From positions 492,501-556,500 of the forward strand of contig JACVVK020000144.1 of the NCBI GenBank assembly GCA_018292915.2: 64,000 bases of DNA. The letters run 5' to 3'. The stretch's first letter is position 1. Each line of letters opens with the position of its first letter. This DNA is from Batillaria attramentaria. Its lineage: Eukaryota; Mollusca; Gastropoda; Batillariidae. The translations under genes were made by a program, and so were the position numbers. Below, one piece after another: positions 46,011-58,507 of the stretch. The notes below the pieces were generated by a model. That model was not told the origin of the DNA, did not search any database, and saw only the letters and a list, made by a program, of their open reading frames with translations.

Positions 46011-46362
46011 AACCACTTTCGCACAGTTGTCTCTTTCAAAGTCATTTTGATCTTCACATATATGGTTGGTTAATTGGGATTTAACGACCCCACCACAACG
46101 AAGTGATAAGAAAATGGCCAGCGTTCCAAAAATATTATTTTAAAGAGACAGGTTTGCTCTATATTCTAAGGCAGTGTGAAACAGTCCGCTACTGTTGTTA
46201 ATTCCTGTTTTGGGGTGCAGGTAAAGAACTAAGACAAAATCACTGTAACACTTAAATTGATATTATATTAAGAGCCTGCAAATAAAAGATCACCACCCAA
46301 TGGTCAATGCATGAAATCACTTTCTATACCCCGTTTTTCGTCTGTCTGATTTCCAGTAAATA

Positions 46363-46516
46363 GGGGGACGGGATAGCCGAACGGTAGAGTGTTGGGGTTT
46401 CAATGCTCGGGTCGTGAGTTTGAACCCCGGCTTCGACCATATTTTGTGCTTGCCTTTTTCTCATCGCCCCATCTTTGATATCACCCATATATGGCGGAAA
46501 ACTCCCAAACACCCAG
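46363..46516 (+). mobile_element. Full-length tRNA-derived SINE
   Basis: A box agccgaacggtagagtgttg, B box gtcgtgagtttgaaccccg, core tttgatatcacccatatatgg, end aactcccaaacacccag. The 'aaggacgtt' segment is deleted. No clear target duplication. Confidence 0.8.
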
Positions 46517-46788
46517 CCGCTGAATTGTTGGGGGTTTTGTTTTGGTTGTCTGGTGGTGGGACATTACTGTTTTCGCGGTCTAAGGGTGTGGGATTTGTTA
46601 TTTGCGTGCCATAATAGGATGCTTACGACACATGCAGTGTGTATGAAATACTTCCATGTGCATAATGTGGGTAACCTTGGCCTGAGGGGTCAAGGTCACA
46701 GGAATAGGGATGAAAGGGAAATAAGACAACCAGTAGAACATTTGCTTTATCTGCATTGAATGTTGCTAAGAATACATTTTCGGAATAA

Positions 46789-46840
46789 CCTCTGGTGTTA
46801 CACAGCACTTTCAAGCTTCGCAATTACAAGCTTCTCTCGT

Positions 46841-46877
<37 letters not shown>

Positions 46878-47357
46878 TCTCCGGGCCTTATATACAGTAA
46901 CGGCATTCTAGTACATTCTGGACCACTCTTATAACAGAACCAATCAAAATCAAAGCGTGAATCACATTATTGCTATTTTAAAACTAAAGAAGAATCCAGA
47001 ATAATCAAGTACCTGCCCGCCGAACCTAGGCGCGTTATATAACACCTTCTAATCGTAAACAGGTCAGAACAAAGCGATTTGCACGAGATTTCCGAGCGAC
47101 TCAGCCCTAGGCCCGAAGTGCATACCGTCGCCCGAGGGTAAAAGGGGGCAGCCAAAACAAGGTCACCACTTCTCGAATACTCGTGATAACAAAAGAAACT
47201 TCTGGATCACGGGAAACAGATTTACATTACTATAAAAGAATATAAACTAAACAAAGCGACTTCTCTATCTCACCAAAGCTACAAAAAAAGCATTACGGCT
47301 GTTATCCTACAGAATACAAACAAAATATAAACAAGAGGCACAGCCACGCTCGTAACA
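46789..47357 (-). mobile_element. LTR fragment, inverted relative to 21443-24472
   Basis: On the minus strand it runs from TGTTACGAGCGTGG (47357) through ttatataacgcgcctagg and tatataaggcccgg to the gtgtaacaccagag region and stops before the poly(A)-signal part. It carries the uninterrupted junction (ggattcttctttagttttaa) used to define the insertion in the other LTR. Confidence 0.75.
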
Positions 47358-47369
47358 CTGGCATATGCT

Positions 47370-48879
47370 TGAAAGTTATGCTGTCTTCCCACTCCCCCCC
47401 CCCCCCCAAGCCACCTGAAGGAAAGACACTTTCTGGTGACTTAAAATGATGAAAGTACACATACTGATTTCAGTCCATGTCAAATTCCACAGTAATGTGT
47501 TTTGTTGTTGTTGTATGTTTTGATTTTTTATTGTTGGATTTTTTTTAGTTATACAGATACATAGTTTTCGACCGTGCTTTACTCAGAGAATTTCTTTGAC
47601 ACCTAAAGCCATATGGGTGGTCAGAGAGAGACGGAAGGAGATTTTTGTTTTTCCAGAGCGGATTTATTAACACAACAATTACTGAGCAAAATCAAGAGCC
47701 TGTAGTAATGCTCAGGTGGAACAAATAACCCTTTCCTTTGCAGAACTATTTGAAAAAATGACAGTTTGTGGGTACAATCAGTCTTAGGTTTACTGTACAC
47801 ATACCCCTCATTTTTATATTAATAACAGTATAATATCTGAAAGGATATTGAATACAGAATGCAATGAGCACAAACTTATCATCAATGGAAACAAACGGGG
47901 AGACAACTGTATCCCAAAGGGACACCATTCATCTATTTCTAGCCTCATGTTTGATTTTCAAAGCATATTTGCCAGTTTTATGGAAATATTCATCCTGAAG
48001 CAGTGAAAGTAAAAGTTGAACCTTGTTATGTACATTTCATCCACCAGTGTGCAGATTTACCCTGCGAGTCAGTTCCAAAAGATAAAACATTTCGTGATGC
48101 TGTGCATGGTTTCTGTTTAGTCCTCATTTGTACTGACCTTGCATGTTATTTCACAGACTGTTCAAACACACACAGAACACTTTGGTATGCAACTGACTTC
48201 AGCTGTACTGCAGGCTTACTGCATTTACTGCTGATGATGTCTTTCATGAGATCTATCTCTATATTGCCTGAGGTCATACTTGAAACACCTATGTACAGAC
48301 CACTGAGCACATGCGACACAGCAAAATGCACAGTGTGCCCAGCTTTTCGGGCCCCCCACCCCTCCTGCTGCACCAATGCACACACCTCTGTCTAGCATAC
48401 AGGTTTGTTCAGTGCTCTGCAACAACATGACAAAGTCCAGGGAAAAGAATATCCTAAAAGTCTATCATGATGCAATCAGCAGGGGGAAACACAGCAGGGC
48501 CATTCTCACCTTCGTAGACTGGTTACTGTCTGTGTATATGTTTATCCAAACAGCCGTGAGATTCAGATCTAACGCAGCACTCCCTCTAGTTTCACTCCGT
48601 TGCCTCCCAGTACTGCCTCTACTCACTCCTCTCCGACTTTCCTGGCCTCCCCACACAGAACACTCTGCCACCTCCCACTGGCACTCGATTAGCGTTGATT
48701 GATCACCTTCTCGTTCCCATCATCAAAGTTATTTTCTTCCAACTCTTCTGCATGTCCGATGGTATCAGGAAAACCGCTGTCCAAATCTACATATCTTGCT
48801 ACACTCTAATCTTCACTTTCTGCACAACTTCCCGGGATATTGAACAAAATTCGATGATTACCCCTATTACGTAATGATC
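47370..48879. other. No supported gene
   Basis: 47540-47650 is a diverged unit of the GA-rich array of 50120-52210 (cagatacatagtttt, tttctttgacacctaaagcc). The 130-codon frame at 48003-48395 is Cys-rich but matches no domain I know and has competing minus frames; not called. Confidence 0.45.
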
Positions 48880-49028
48880 GTGCCGCCATCTTGTTGATAC
48901 TAACATCTAAACTTACGAAAAGCAGCATAACTGGCAAACCGACATCTTTCAAACCCACGTGCTTTGCCAGTTTTGCAGCCCTGTTTTTCGTAAGTTTAGA
49001 TGTTTGTATCAACAAGATGGTGGCGCCA
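48880..49028. mobile_element. Foldback MITE
   Basis: gccatcttgttgatac and taaacttacgaaaa at the left pair with ttttcgtaagttta and gtatcaacaagatgg at the right; the inner block actggcaaa/tttgccagt pairs too. About 150 bases, no coding. Confidence 0.8.
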
Positions 49029-49419
49029 TGCCCACACCGGTATGCAATTCGTCACGAATGACGTGCATACAACGCCTTCCCCGTGATTCCCACACTGCTG
49101 AAAATGGTGACTCTTGAATCTGTCTATAAGCGGACTTGCGAAGGAAAGGCATAAAGTGTGACGTTACTGCGATGGCAGAGTGACGGGGAGGTGGGGGAGC
49201 TCTATGTGTACTCACAATGGTCGTGGGAGGAGGGGAGGGGGGTCTGTTCTGGGCTGTGCTAGACTCTTTTAAGAACATATCATGTAACACTAACGACCAA
49301 AAAACAAAACAAACAAAACAAAACCAAAACACCCATCCCAAACAGTGGAGGCATAATTAACATGAGAGGTTATGTGTGCATTAATAAACAGCTTTTGGCT
49401 ATGGATATCAGTTATATGC

Positions 49420-50090
49420 CTTAGCTAAGTCCGCTGGTCCATTACCTGATACTCTTGTTGTCAGTGATGCTACTGTTCCATTTGCCAAATCAGCTAAGAA
49501 TCTTGGTGTTGTTCTTGACTCACACTTGACTATGCATGCCCATGTAGTGAACATCATCCCTACTGTGAACTTTGAGCTCAGTCGTATTAGCTCTATTCGT
49601 CATTTCCTCTCAGTTTAGGCTACAAAGACTCTTGTGTCAGCTTTTGTGCTTTCACGCTTGGATTACTGTAATGGTCTCCTTGTAAACAGCCCGAAGGATC
49701 TCTTACAGTGACTCCAAAGGTTACAAAACAATGCGGCACGCCTAGTTCTGAGAGTTTCGCGAAGAGATCACATCACCCCACACCTCCGCACTTTGCACTG
49801 GCTCCCCAGGGGCTCGCATTAAGATTGCTTGCATGTGCTACCGTGTCATTAGTCAGTCAGGACCTTCTTATCTCTCTGAGTTAGTCTACGTACCAACAAG
49901 AACACTTCGCTCATCCACTCTCACACTCTGCAAACCACGTGTCTTCACTAAAACCTTTGGAGAAAGGTCTTTCTTTTCTGCAGCACCGACTATTTGGAAT
50001 TCTCTTCCTTTATCTGTCCGCTCAGCAAGTACTGACTCGGCCTTCCGCTCTGCTTATAAAACCTGTCTCTTTAATGAATTCTTTCACTGA
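49420..50090 (+). pseudogene. L2/CR1-like LINE, C-terminal fragment
   Basis: Translates in the + direction to K-N-L-G-V-V-L-D-S-H, S-R-L-D-Y-C-N-G-L-L, R-D-H-I-T-P-H-L-R-T-L-H-W-L-P and a final W-N-S-L-P-L-S-V-R, closely parallel to the end of 29214-31329. Two in-frame stops (near 49617 and 49709) and a frameshift at the HWLP region. Truncated at both ends; a G20 tract follows. Confidence 0.8.
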
Positions 50091-50119
50091 GCCGGGGGGG
50101 GGGGGGGGGGGGGCTTGAG

Positions 50120-50617
50120 CATCTTGACCATGTTTGCTCAGCGAAACAGACAGAATAATTTTTGACGAGTAAAACCATATAATTATTCAAAGAGAGAGGG
50201 AGAGGGAGATTTCTTTTGACAACTCACGGAATCGTATCGCACAGAGAGAGAGAGAGAGAGAGGGGGGGGGGTGGGGGGGGAAAGATGTAATTGGGTTGGG
50301 GAGACATTGGAAGAGAGAGAAAGTTTTGAGTCGTAATACCAGATACAAAGTTCACAACACAGTTCCCGGCTGTTTTATACTGAGTGAGACAGATTGAGAG
50401 AATTTCGTTCACTACTAAAGACGTATAATCATGCAGCGAGTGAGAGAGAGGGCGGGGGGATTGTATCGGCAAGACTTTGGAAGAGAAAGTTTCGTGAGCT
50501 ATATATTATCAGATACATAGTTTACGATACTGTTCGTGACTGTGTTTTACTGAGTGAAACAGATTGAGAGATTTTTTTTTTTTTTTTAACCATGCGAGAC
50601 GTACATGTATAATCATT

Positions 50618-50658
<41 letters not shown>

Positions 50659-51216
50659 CTTTGACAACTAACGGAATTGCATCAGGGAGAGTTGGTCGTC
50701 AATTATGACACATAGTAGACGGTGGTTTGAGACTTGCTCGATGGACTCCGATCCAACTGACAACCGCAGAGGAGATAGTTTGCGTTGTTGATTTTGGCAC
50801 GTTGTCATTAGCATGCTTTAGGGGTTTTTTTTGTTTTTTTTAGGTATTGATTGCCATGTGGTTGACTTTTACACCACTGGGAGACTTCAATGAGGCTATG
50901 CTGCAATACTTCGTTTACTTTGGACTCATCCATATCCGACGCATGGCGCGTGGAGTCGTCAGCAAACATATCACAGCTTACATTAGAGTTTGAGATGGAG
51001 AGGGGCATATCATTGATGAATAAACAAAAGAAAACTGGGCCAAGGATAGAGCCTCTGGGGCATACCGAGCTTACAACACCTTCCTCAGAAAACGCACCAT
51101 TGTGGTAGACTTTCTGCCTTCTACCTTGAAGATATGAACAAAATAAGGAGATTGTCTTAGGATCAGGGATGTACATGTATATAGATAATTTCTCCAACAA
51201 AATGCTGTGGTTTACC

Positions 51217-51257
<41 letters not shown>

Positions 51258-52210
51258 CCTTTGACAACTACTGGAATAGTATCACACAGAGAGACGGGGG
51301 GGGGGGGGGGGGGATTTGAAAACTAGCGGAAATGTATCTGGGAGACTTTGAGAGAGCAAGTTTCCTGAGTTATATTATCAGATACATTGTTCATGACAAA
51401 AATTCGCTACTGTGTTTTACTCAATGTGACAGACAGAACAAATTTCTTTAACAATTGAAGCCAGTTAATTAGTTAGTCAGGGTTTTATTCTGCACAAGCT
51501 TTGCGTGGCTTTATGCCCGTAAAACTCACTCTGCACAAGCTGGAAACACTCGACTAAAGCCATATAGTTATCCAGAGAGAGAGAGAGAGAGAGAGTTTCT
51601 TTGGCAACTAACGGAATTGTATCAAAGAGAGAGAGAGAGGGGGGGGGGGTTTGACAACTAACGGAATGCATCAGGGAGACTTTGAGAGAGAATGTTTCGT
51701 GAGTGATACTACCAGAAAGTGAGAGAGAGAATGGAGGGGGATTTCACAACCAACGGAATTGTATCAGGGAGACTTTCAGAGAGAAAGTTTCCTGAGTTGT
51801 ATTATCAGATGCTTAGTTCATGACAAAATTCGCAACTGTGTTACTCTATGAAACAGACAGAATTTCTTTGACGAGTAAAGCCATATAATTATTCAGAGAG
51901 AGGGGGAGAGGGATATTTTCTTTGACAACTAATGGATTTATATCAGAGAGAGAGAGAGAGAGAGAGAGTTGACAACTAACGAAATTGCATCAGGGAGACT
52001 TTGACAGACGTGAGAACATTTCGTGAGTTATACTACCAGAGAGGGAACTAACGGAATTGTATCAGGGAGACTTTCAGAGAGAAAGTTTCCCGAGTTATAC
52101 TCTCAGATGCATAGTTCATGACAAAAATTAGCTACTGTGTTTTACTGAGTGACAGACATAGAATGTCTTTGACAACTATGGCCACATAGTTTTTCACAGA
52201 AAGAGAGAGA
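50120..52210 (+). repeat. GA-rich tandem array
   Basis: Recurring block: (GA)n, then tttgacaactaacggaattg, atcagggagactttgagaga, aagtttc.tgagttatatta, cagatacatagttcatgac, gtgttttactgagtgaaaca. At least nine copies of the 'acaactaacggaat' word between 50216 and 52045 with irregular spacing from about 55 to 450 bases. A LINE fragment interrupts it at 50808-51222. Confidence 0.8.
50808..51222 (-). pseudogene. Non-LTR reverse transcriptase fragment
   Basis: Minus-strand frame of ~136 residues with V-N-H-S-I-L-L-E-K-L, P-R-G-S-I-L-G-P-V-F-F and F-I-N-D-M-P, then the catalytic F-A-D-D-S-T. It is the RT palm region only, starting at the GA tract at 51222 and losing similarity near 50840. The usual P-Q-G is P-R-G here. 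LINE clade not determined. Confidence 0.8.
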
Positions 52211-52214
52211 GAGA

Positions 52215-52560
52215 CAAATCAATTTATTCAGTAGGCTTTCGGCCCAAGACTGAAAATTTGGGGGTGAGGGGGGGGGGGGTAGGATGAGCACGCACGCTCC
52301 ATATATTCAGGTTTCGTAACTAATGATATGTATCATATGTATATATCCTCCATACTTAGCATATTTAACTTACTATGGCTTGTACCTTACTCCTGTGTTC
52401 CATAGCTTTATAGACAAACAAGGATAGTTTGCGGGTTAAGAGTTGGCTACTGTCTGCCATGATCACAGAGAATCTTAACTGTGACGGTTTTTTGTAAAAT
52501 TTTGAGGGGATGTACTGTTCACGTAATTCCTTATATTCTGGACATATAAACAAAAAGAGA
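52215..52560 (-). pseudogene. LINE 3' terminus with C-terminal tail
   Basis: The minus-strand frame 52365-52553 reads F-I-C-P-E-Y-K-E-L-R-E-Q-Y-I-P, then P-S-Q-L-R-F and L-S-L-F-V-Y-K-A-M, the closing Cys-rich tail of molluscan LINE polyproteins. The 3' UTR end follows (on the minus strand, cttgggccgaaagcctac then tgaataaattgattt). Not contiguous with the RT fragment at 50808. Confidence 0.6.
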
Positions 52561-52684
52561 GAGAGAGAGAGCTGGGGTATGGTGCGGGTGTGTTGGGCTA
52601 GGCGAGGTGAGGCGAGGAGGGGGGGGGGAGGGGCGGAGGAAGTGGTGAGGTTGGTGACGGGGAGAGATTTCTTTCAAAAAAGAT

Positions 52685-54545
52685 AGAAAATTACCTGTCT
52701 ACAATGTCCTGCTACACTAAAGTGATCCCTGAAAGACAGAAATGGGCAGGAGGGGGGTGGTGGTAGGCCCGGCCAACACAAATATACAAATACGATGGTT
52801 GAAAAGAGGAGACAGTGTCCTTTCTTTTTATATATAAATTATAGAAGTCTTTGCAGAAACAGCAGCACAGGCCGAGCTTAGAAATCCCCCCCCCCCCCTA
52901 AAAAAAACAAAACAAAACAAAAACCGCGTTTTTCCGCGAAGTCACAGTGAAAGCGTCATGCTGCCTATACCTGGGCCCTACCAACTGTCGCCGTCGCGCT
53001 GTTCGATACAAGTTGATACTTACCTGTGGAATCTGGCAGTAATTGCGTACTAAATCATTTCTTTATTTATTATTTATTTGGGGGGGGGGGGGGGGCGGGG
53101 GAGTCGTATCAGTCGCTTTCTTTCAAAAAGGATAGAAGATTACCTGTCTACAATGTCCTGCTACACTAAAGACACCCCCCCCCCCCCCCGTACAAACACA
53201 CTAATTTACGTAGATTTAATCATTTAACAAACAATCAATAACAAACGGAAGAGCTAATTATGGAAGTAGTGATTAAAACAATGAGCAGGCAATTAGCAGT
53301 GGAGAGAGAGAGAGAGTCTAGCTACAGAGAAAGAGAGAGGGGCGGCATTGACAAGCTAACAAAAGATAGTTTGAGGGGGAGGTGAGTGTGTGTGTGTTTG
53401 GTGGGGGGGGGGGGGGGGCTGGGGCGGTCTACTGACAAGAGAGAGAGAGAGAGAAAGAGAGAGATTTCTATTGATGGAGCGTAGTGGTGGTGTTCACTCG
53501 GCCGTGAGAAAGTTTCACATAACTGTCACCAGGGCAATAAAGTAACGGCCAAAACTGGCGGCCACACAAGTGAAGTTGGGTGGGGGGGGTCCGTATCCCA
53601 CTCTCTCATCCTTCAGGCCGCTTAATACAGTTTTTGAAACTGACTTTCTTCAGTGCGATCACTGAAAAAGCTGAGAAAGAGGGTTTCTTATAAAGAGAGT
53701 TGGGTTGGGTTTTTTTTGTAGGTTTTTTTGGTTGTTGTTGTTGTTGTTGACGTTTTTTTTTTTGTTTTTTTTTTTAGGGAGTGTAATGCAGATACCTTCT
53801 AACTCGGCCACGAGACAGTCTCACGGTGCTGGCCCCAGAGCAATAGACTAAAGGTCCACTCTGACGGCAGCACAAAGCAAAGTTGATTTGATGAGTGCAG
53901 ATCAAGCAGCGCCAATTGGACCGTGTCGCCTCACATGACAACTCGCTCTCCTGCGTGCGTGGCTCAGTACACAAGTTGCCAGCTGGCACTTACCCGTGAA
54001 ATCTCTAGGCGACGCCAAACTAATTTAACGCGGGGATGTCGTTTTGGTTATTCCAACGCTTCACGTGCACCGTTTAGTGAACCCTTCCCTTGAAGCTGCA
54101 GTGGCAAACAATAGCACTGTTTGCACTGTCCCTCATTCTGTACTTAATATTGACTAGATGCTGTACAGCAGCATCCGTACCGCGTATTTTTGTGTTCCCT
54201 TTTCCAGTTTAAGGCCAGTGGACGAGCATTTCCGACAAAACCCCCTTTTTAAACTGAAGTTCTTTACTGTGATCCCCGAAAGACAGAAATGGGAAGGACC
54301 CGGGGGGGGGGGGGGGGGGGGGGGGTAGGCTCGGCCAACACAAATATACAAATACAATGGTTGAAAAGAGGAGACAGTGTCCTTTCTTTTTATGTATAAA
54401 TTATAGAAGTCTTTGCAGAAACAGCAGCACAGGCCGAGGTTAGAAATCCCCCCCCCCCCCAAAAAAAAAAAAAAAAAAAACCGCGTGTTTTTCCGCGAAG
54501 TGACAGTAAAAGCGTCATGCTACCTATACCTAGGCCCCAGGGGGA
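52685..54545 (+). repeat. Pair of ~270-bp direct repeats in homopolymer-rich DNA
   Basis: 52722-52983 and 54268-54540 are nearly identical (gaaagacagaaatggg, ggccaacacaaatatacaaa, agaggagacagtgtcc, tttttccgcgaagt). A weaker pair is 53503-53590 with 53800-53890 (ctcggccgtgaga / ctcggccacgaga). Between them lie G13-G24 and C11-C14 tracts and T-rich runs. No gene. Confidence 0.75.
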
Positions 54546-54597
54546 ATTGACGGCTGCTTTTTCGCGGAAAAAATTGCCTTTACTGAGGTAAAGCTCG

Positions 54598-54655
54598 GTG
54601 TTGATTTGCATCTTGGATCAAAATACTCGGCTTGATGGGAAATAACAGCTAAACT
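54598..54655. mobile_element. Half of the foldback MITE
   Basis: tcttggatcaaaatactcg and gcttgatggg..ataacagct match the right half of 39540-39666, with the ataca.acagc piece deleted. Confidence 0.6.
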
Positions 54656-54659
54656 ATAA

Positions 54660-57035
54660 AACGTGTCAAATCTTTACTGGCTTTCTAGCAAAAGGCAAGT
54701 GCCCGGTTTAAAACATTATTGTACTCAGCCGGTCATTTGGTCTCCTCCGTCACTATGCGTTGGAGCCGCTAAAACAGGCCAGATCGATCTCCGGTATGGC
54801 TACCTGTCCCGGCCGCCAAGAAGGAATACCCGCTTAATCGTTGTCTCTGTTGTCAAGCAGTCGCCGCAATCGTCACGGCAGCCCTGAAGTGGGTGCGCGC
54901 TCTGTCTCAGGGGAACTGAAGCTCCGCCCACTTCCTTTTGATCTCATCGTCTGAGAGCCGCCATGTCCCCTCGCCTCTTACAGCACGGGTGTGGCGCGGG
55001 AGTTGATGCTCCGCCCCTCTGTAGCGGCGCCTTTGACCTGCGAAACAGCCCCTTTTGTCCTCTTGTTCCTAACGTTTGAAGGCAGACCCGTGACGCGGGA
55101 GTAGCCAGAGCGTGGACGAGCTTACTCAGCAATCTATTTCAACTTGGGGAAATGCCTTCGATGCGCATGCTCGAAACGTGGATTTTGTTTCTGTTGGATA
55201 ACTTCAGTCCTTGCCATACGCCATGTGCGCCGGGTCATTCGGAAGAAAGAATGTCTTCAAAAACATTGGTTACTGGCAAGAACTGTTTCTACCAGAAAAT
55301 ACAGATATTGATACTTCCTTAACAGTGTCTAGCGCAGCCCAGCGATTATTATTATTATTTATTATTTTTAGCCGAGTGGTTCCCACCCGCTCGGCCACTA
55401 TTTTGGTCTCTGGCCCCACTACCCCCTCTGTTCTCTGGCCAGCGCTATGCCACGAGCCGCTGCGTGCCCAGTCAGGCACGCGCGCAGTGTGTAGATCCAC
55501 GGTGGCACATGTGCCAATTAGCTGTGTTTGTTTGTGTCCTTTTAGTGCTAAATATCTCCACAGTCGTTCAACCTAGCACTACCCTGTAAACTGTAGTAGT
55601 TTCAGGAGAGTTTTTACTTTCTAATCATGTTTTGTTTTTAACGCTGTTTCATAGTTTTACGGGTGCATTTTGCCATTTTCACCCCTTTTCAATTGCGTGG
55701 TCCCTGGCTTTACGCTCTTCAATCGGTGATAGGAAAATCTCTGTGATGTTCCAAACTTATGACATTTTGAAGTATTTTTCAGGCCTTTTAGCTGCCGTTT
55801 GTTTGAAAGTTCTAGCTGCTATAGTACGCCCGCTATCAGTTTTCCATGTGCTGACAAACACAGATTCTCCCCTCTAGCCGTGAATCTACTCTCCTCCAGC
55901 TACGCACCCTAGGGTTGCTTTGATGGTTTGCACGTGATCTCCCTATAAGTACCCCAGCCCCACGCCGCGGGGCACAGTCCCAATTCAGCCCTGCGAATGT
56001 TCGATTCTGCTCTGTCCATCTACGATCTTTGCCATCTAGCCTTCACTGCAACCACGCTGCACCAGAATACCAACATAGTACACCGCTCCTTATAGTGGTA
56101 TTAAAAACTGTTTTGTATAAAACCATGCGTTGACTCCCTCACTACCACATTTGTGCGCCTGCAAACCCCACTCCACACCATCACGTTTTTATTTATTTTT
56201 TTTTGTGAGTACACAATCTCTCTCTCTCTCTCTCTCTCCAGGGATGTCGTTTGGGGACGGATCTCGGCTAAAAGCCGAATTTTTTTTATTTTAAAAAAGC
56301 CGATAATCTGTCTGTCATGTCGGCTGGCCGAGCCGAAGTTTACACGAGTGAATCGGCTCGATTATGTCCGTTTCTGTGAGATTCCTGTGCTGGCTGGACT
56401 AATTTCCAAGGGACAGTCACACTCAAAGTCCCACTTTTTCTTGGATTTGTGCTGAATGTTTGGTAGACAGCATTCTAAAGTTCAAGGAAATGAAGTTTGT
56501 TCAATTTTGTTATTTTACTCCAAAGACTTGTTTTATTGCGGAATATATATCTACAGAACATCTTTAATTCATGGAGGTGGAGGGAGAACGTAACAGTAGG
56601 GAATCTAGTCGAAAAACTTGTGAAACTGCTTCGGTAGAGAGAGCCGAAACTTTCTGTAAAAAGCCGAAACTTTCATGGCTGTTTTGGCTAAATCGCCGAA
56701 CAAAAAAACTCCTGGCAACACCACTCTCTCTCTCTCTTCTGTTGTGTAAATTTATCAGATTTTAGGAGTAATTTTGTCTGCTTACTGATACTTCCTTAAC
56801 TGTGTCTAGTGTAGACCATAGGAAATTTTAATCTTTTTTTTTTTTTTTTATTTCTTGCTTTTGGGGGGTCTTTATCTCTTTTTATTTTATCTTTTTATAT
56901 GTATTCATGTATTTATCTTTTTGTCAACCTACACAGACACCCCCCCCCCCGCTAGTATTGATTAATGAGATTTTAGGATTAATTTAGTCTGCCATTGCAA
57001 TACCGTTACACTGTGTTTGTTTCACCCTGAGCGTT
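54660..57035. other. No supported gene
   Basis: 54890-55140 is relatively GC- and CpG-rich, with two gctccgccc words (54920, 55009). 'gatacttccttaac.gtgtctag' occurs at 55310 and 56789. 56255-56710 has many scattered gccgaa words. Frames 55211-55576 and 56153-56455 have no domain. Confidence 0.4.
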
Positions 57036-57039
57036 ACTA

Positions 57040-57464
57040 CAGCCTTCACAAAAAGTTAAGGACCACTTGCAAATATCATTCAACTTTTGTCGTGGTGGCA
57101 TGCTGGTGTAGTGCTGAACATCGCTGAAACAGCAGCTTATGTAGGCAAACAAATGAGTACAGTTCATAACCAGGGATGCATTCTTTGACTTGCATCTCAT
57201 TTTTTCCGTGCAGAAAGCCCCAGGTATCACTCATTGAACACTGAAACTCCGTCTAGTTTTGCCGGAATTGCAGATTTTCAAACGCGCCAAGCATGCTGTG
57301 TGACGCGCACGTGCCATCCACACAGTGGTCGCCATGTTCACTAATTACCCCTTAACCTTGCTACCGAATTTTACGGGAAAAATCTTATTCGTTTATTTTT
57401 TTTTCTGATTTATTGAAACTGTCACCCATTATGTTGACTGGTCCTTAACTTTTTGTGAAGACTG
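57040..57464. mobile_element. Mariner/Tc1-like MITE with 27-bp TIRs
   Basis: Left end cagccttcacaaaaagttaa then ggacca; right end complement (tggtcc, ttaactttttgtgaagactg). TA at 57038-57039 and 57465-57466. 425 bases, no transposase. Confidence 0.85.
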
Positions 57465-57611
57465 TATAAGCTAAAGCTTATTTGTGCTCATTAAGTGTTA
57501 AATATATAGAAACGGAAACGGTAATGACTGCGAAGTGGTTACAAGTTAAGCAAATAAAAGCGACACAAAAGGGACAGAAACCACTTAACTTTGACAAAGG
57601 ACGGCACAGGT

Positions 57612-57638
57612 CGACGTTTCGGCTTACGCCTTCTTCAG
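57612..57638 (-). ncRNA. Hammerhead-like motif, left arm
   Basis: The minus strand reads CTGAAGA, A, GGC-GTAA-GCC, GAAACG: the conserved CUGANGA and GAAA boxes around a stem II with a GUAA loop. There is one extra A after the first box, and I cannot pair a stem I. Such motifs end Penelope-like elements in other animals; activity is unproven. Confidence 0.35.
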
Positions 57639-58480
57639 GACATAAACAAATGGGACATAACTTCAACAAACAAGCAAAAGGTAACTCTGCGGACGTACTG
57701 ACATACACGGCGCGAAAAAAAAAAAAAAAAAAAAAAAAGGGTGGGCGAGAAAAGGACCAGAAAAAAATAGCAAAATTATCACAACACCCATCCTTAGGTG
57801 ACAGAAGACCATGGACTGTGTGGAAAAAAAAAAAAAATGTGTTGGGCAGAAAAGAACAAAAAAGAATAGTGAAAATTAGCAATCACAACACCCATCCTTT
57901 GGTGACAAGGACCATGGATTGTGTGTGAAAAAAGTTCAGAGGGTTATGTTACGGCTTTTCGTTCAAACCACCCGGGGCCTGACTTCCCAGGCGCTGAATA
58001 ATGTGCGACTCCATGTCGCGTCTGTCTGTGGCGTCACCGTGCATAAGCCACAGGCCAGTTACTGTCATGTGGCTTATGCACGGTGACGCCACAGACAGAC
58101 GCGACATGGAGTCGCACATTATTCAGCGCCTGGGAAGTCAGGCCCCGGGTGGTTTGAACGAAAAGCCGTAACATAACCCTCTGAACTTTTTTCACACACA
58201 ATCCATGGTCCTTGTCACCAAAGGATGGGTGTTGTGATTGCTAATTTTCACTATTCTTTTTTGTTCTTTTCTGCCCAACACATTTTTTTTTTTTTTTTTC
58301 ACACAGTCCATGGTCTTCTGTCACCTAAGGATGGGTGTTGTGATAATTTTGCTATTTTTTTCTGATCCTTTTCTCGCCCACCCTTTTTTTTTTTTTTTTT
58401 TTTTCGCGCCGTGTATGTCAGTACGTCCGCAGAGTTACCTTTTGCTTGTTTGTTGAAGTTATGTCCCATTTGTTTATGTC

Positions 58481-58507
58481 CTGAAGAAGGCGTAAGCCGA
58501 AACGTCG
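58481..58507 (+). ncRNA. Hammerhead-like motif, right arm
   Basis: Mirror copy of the left-arm motif on the + strand. A possible 3-bp stem III is ACG (58501-58503 region) with CGT before a C near 58517, the place of a hammerhead cleavage site, but stem I pairing is not visible. Confidence 0.35.

Noticed and set aside
48003..48395. 130-codon Cys-rich frame
   Set aside because: No family recognised and competing minus frames of similar length; cannot be supported as a gene.
57482..57928. 148-codon Lys-rich frame and its mirror at 58238-58456
   Set aside because: Created by A-tracts inside the palindrome; the same text is read in the other arm.
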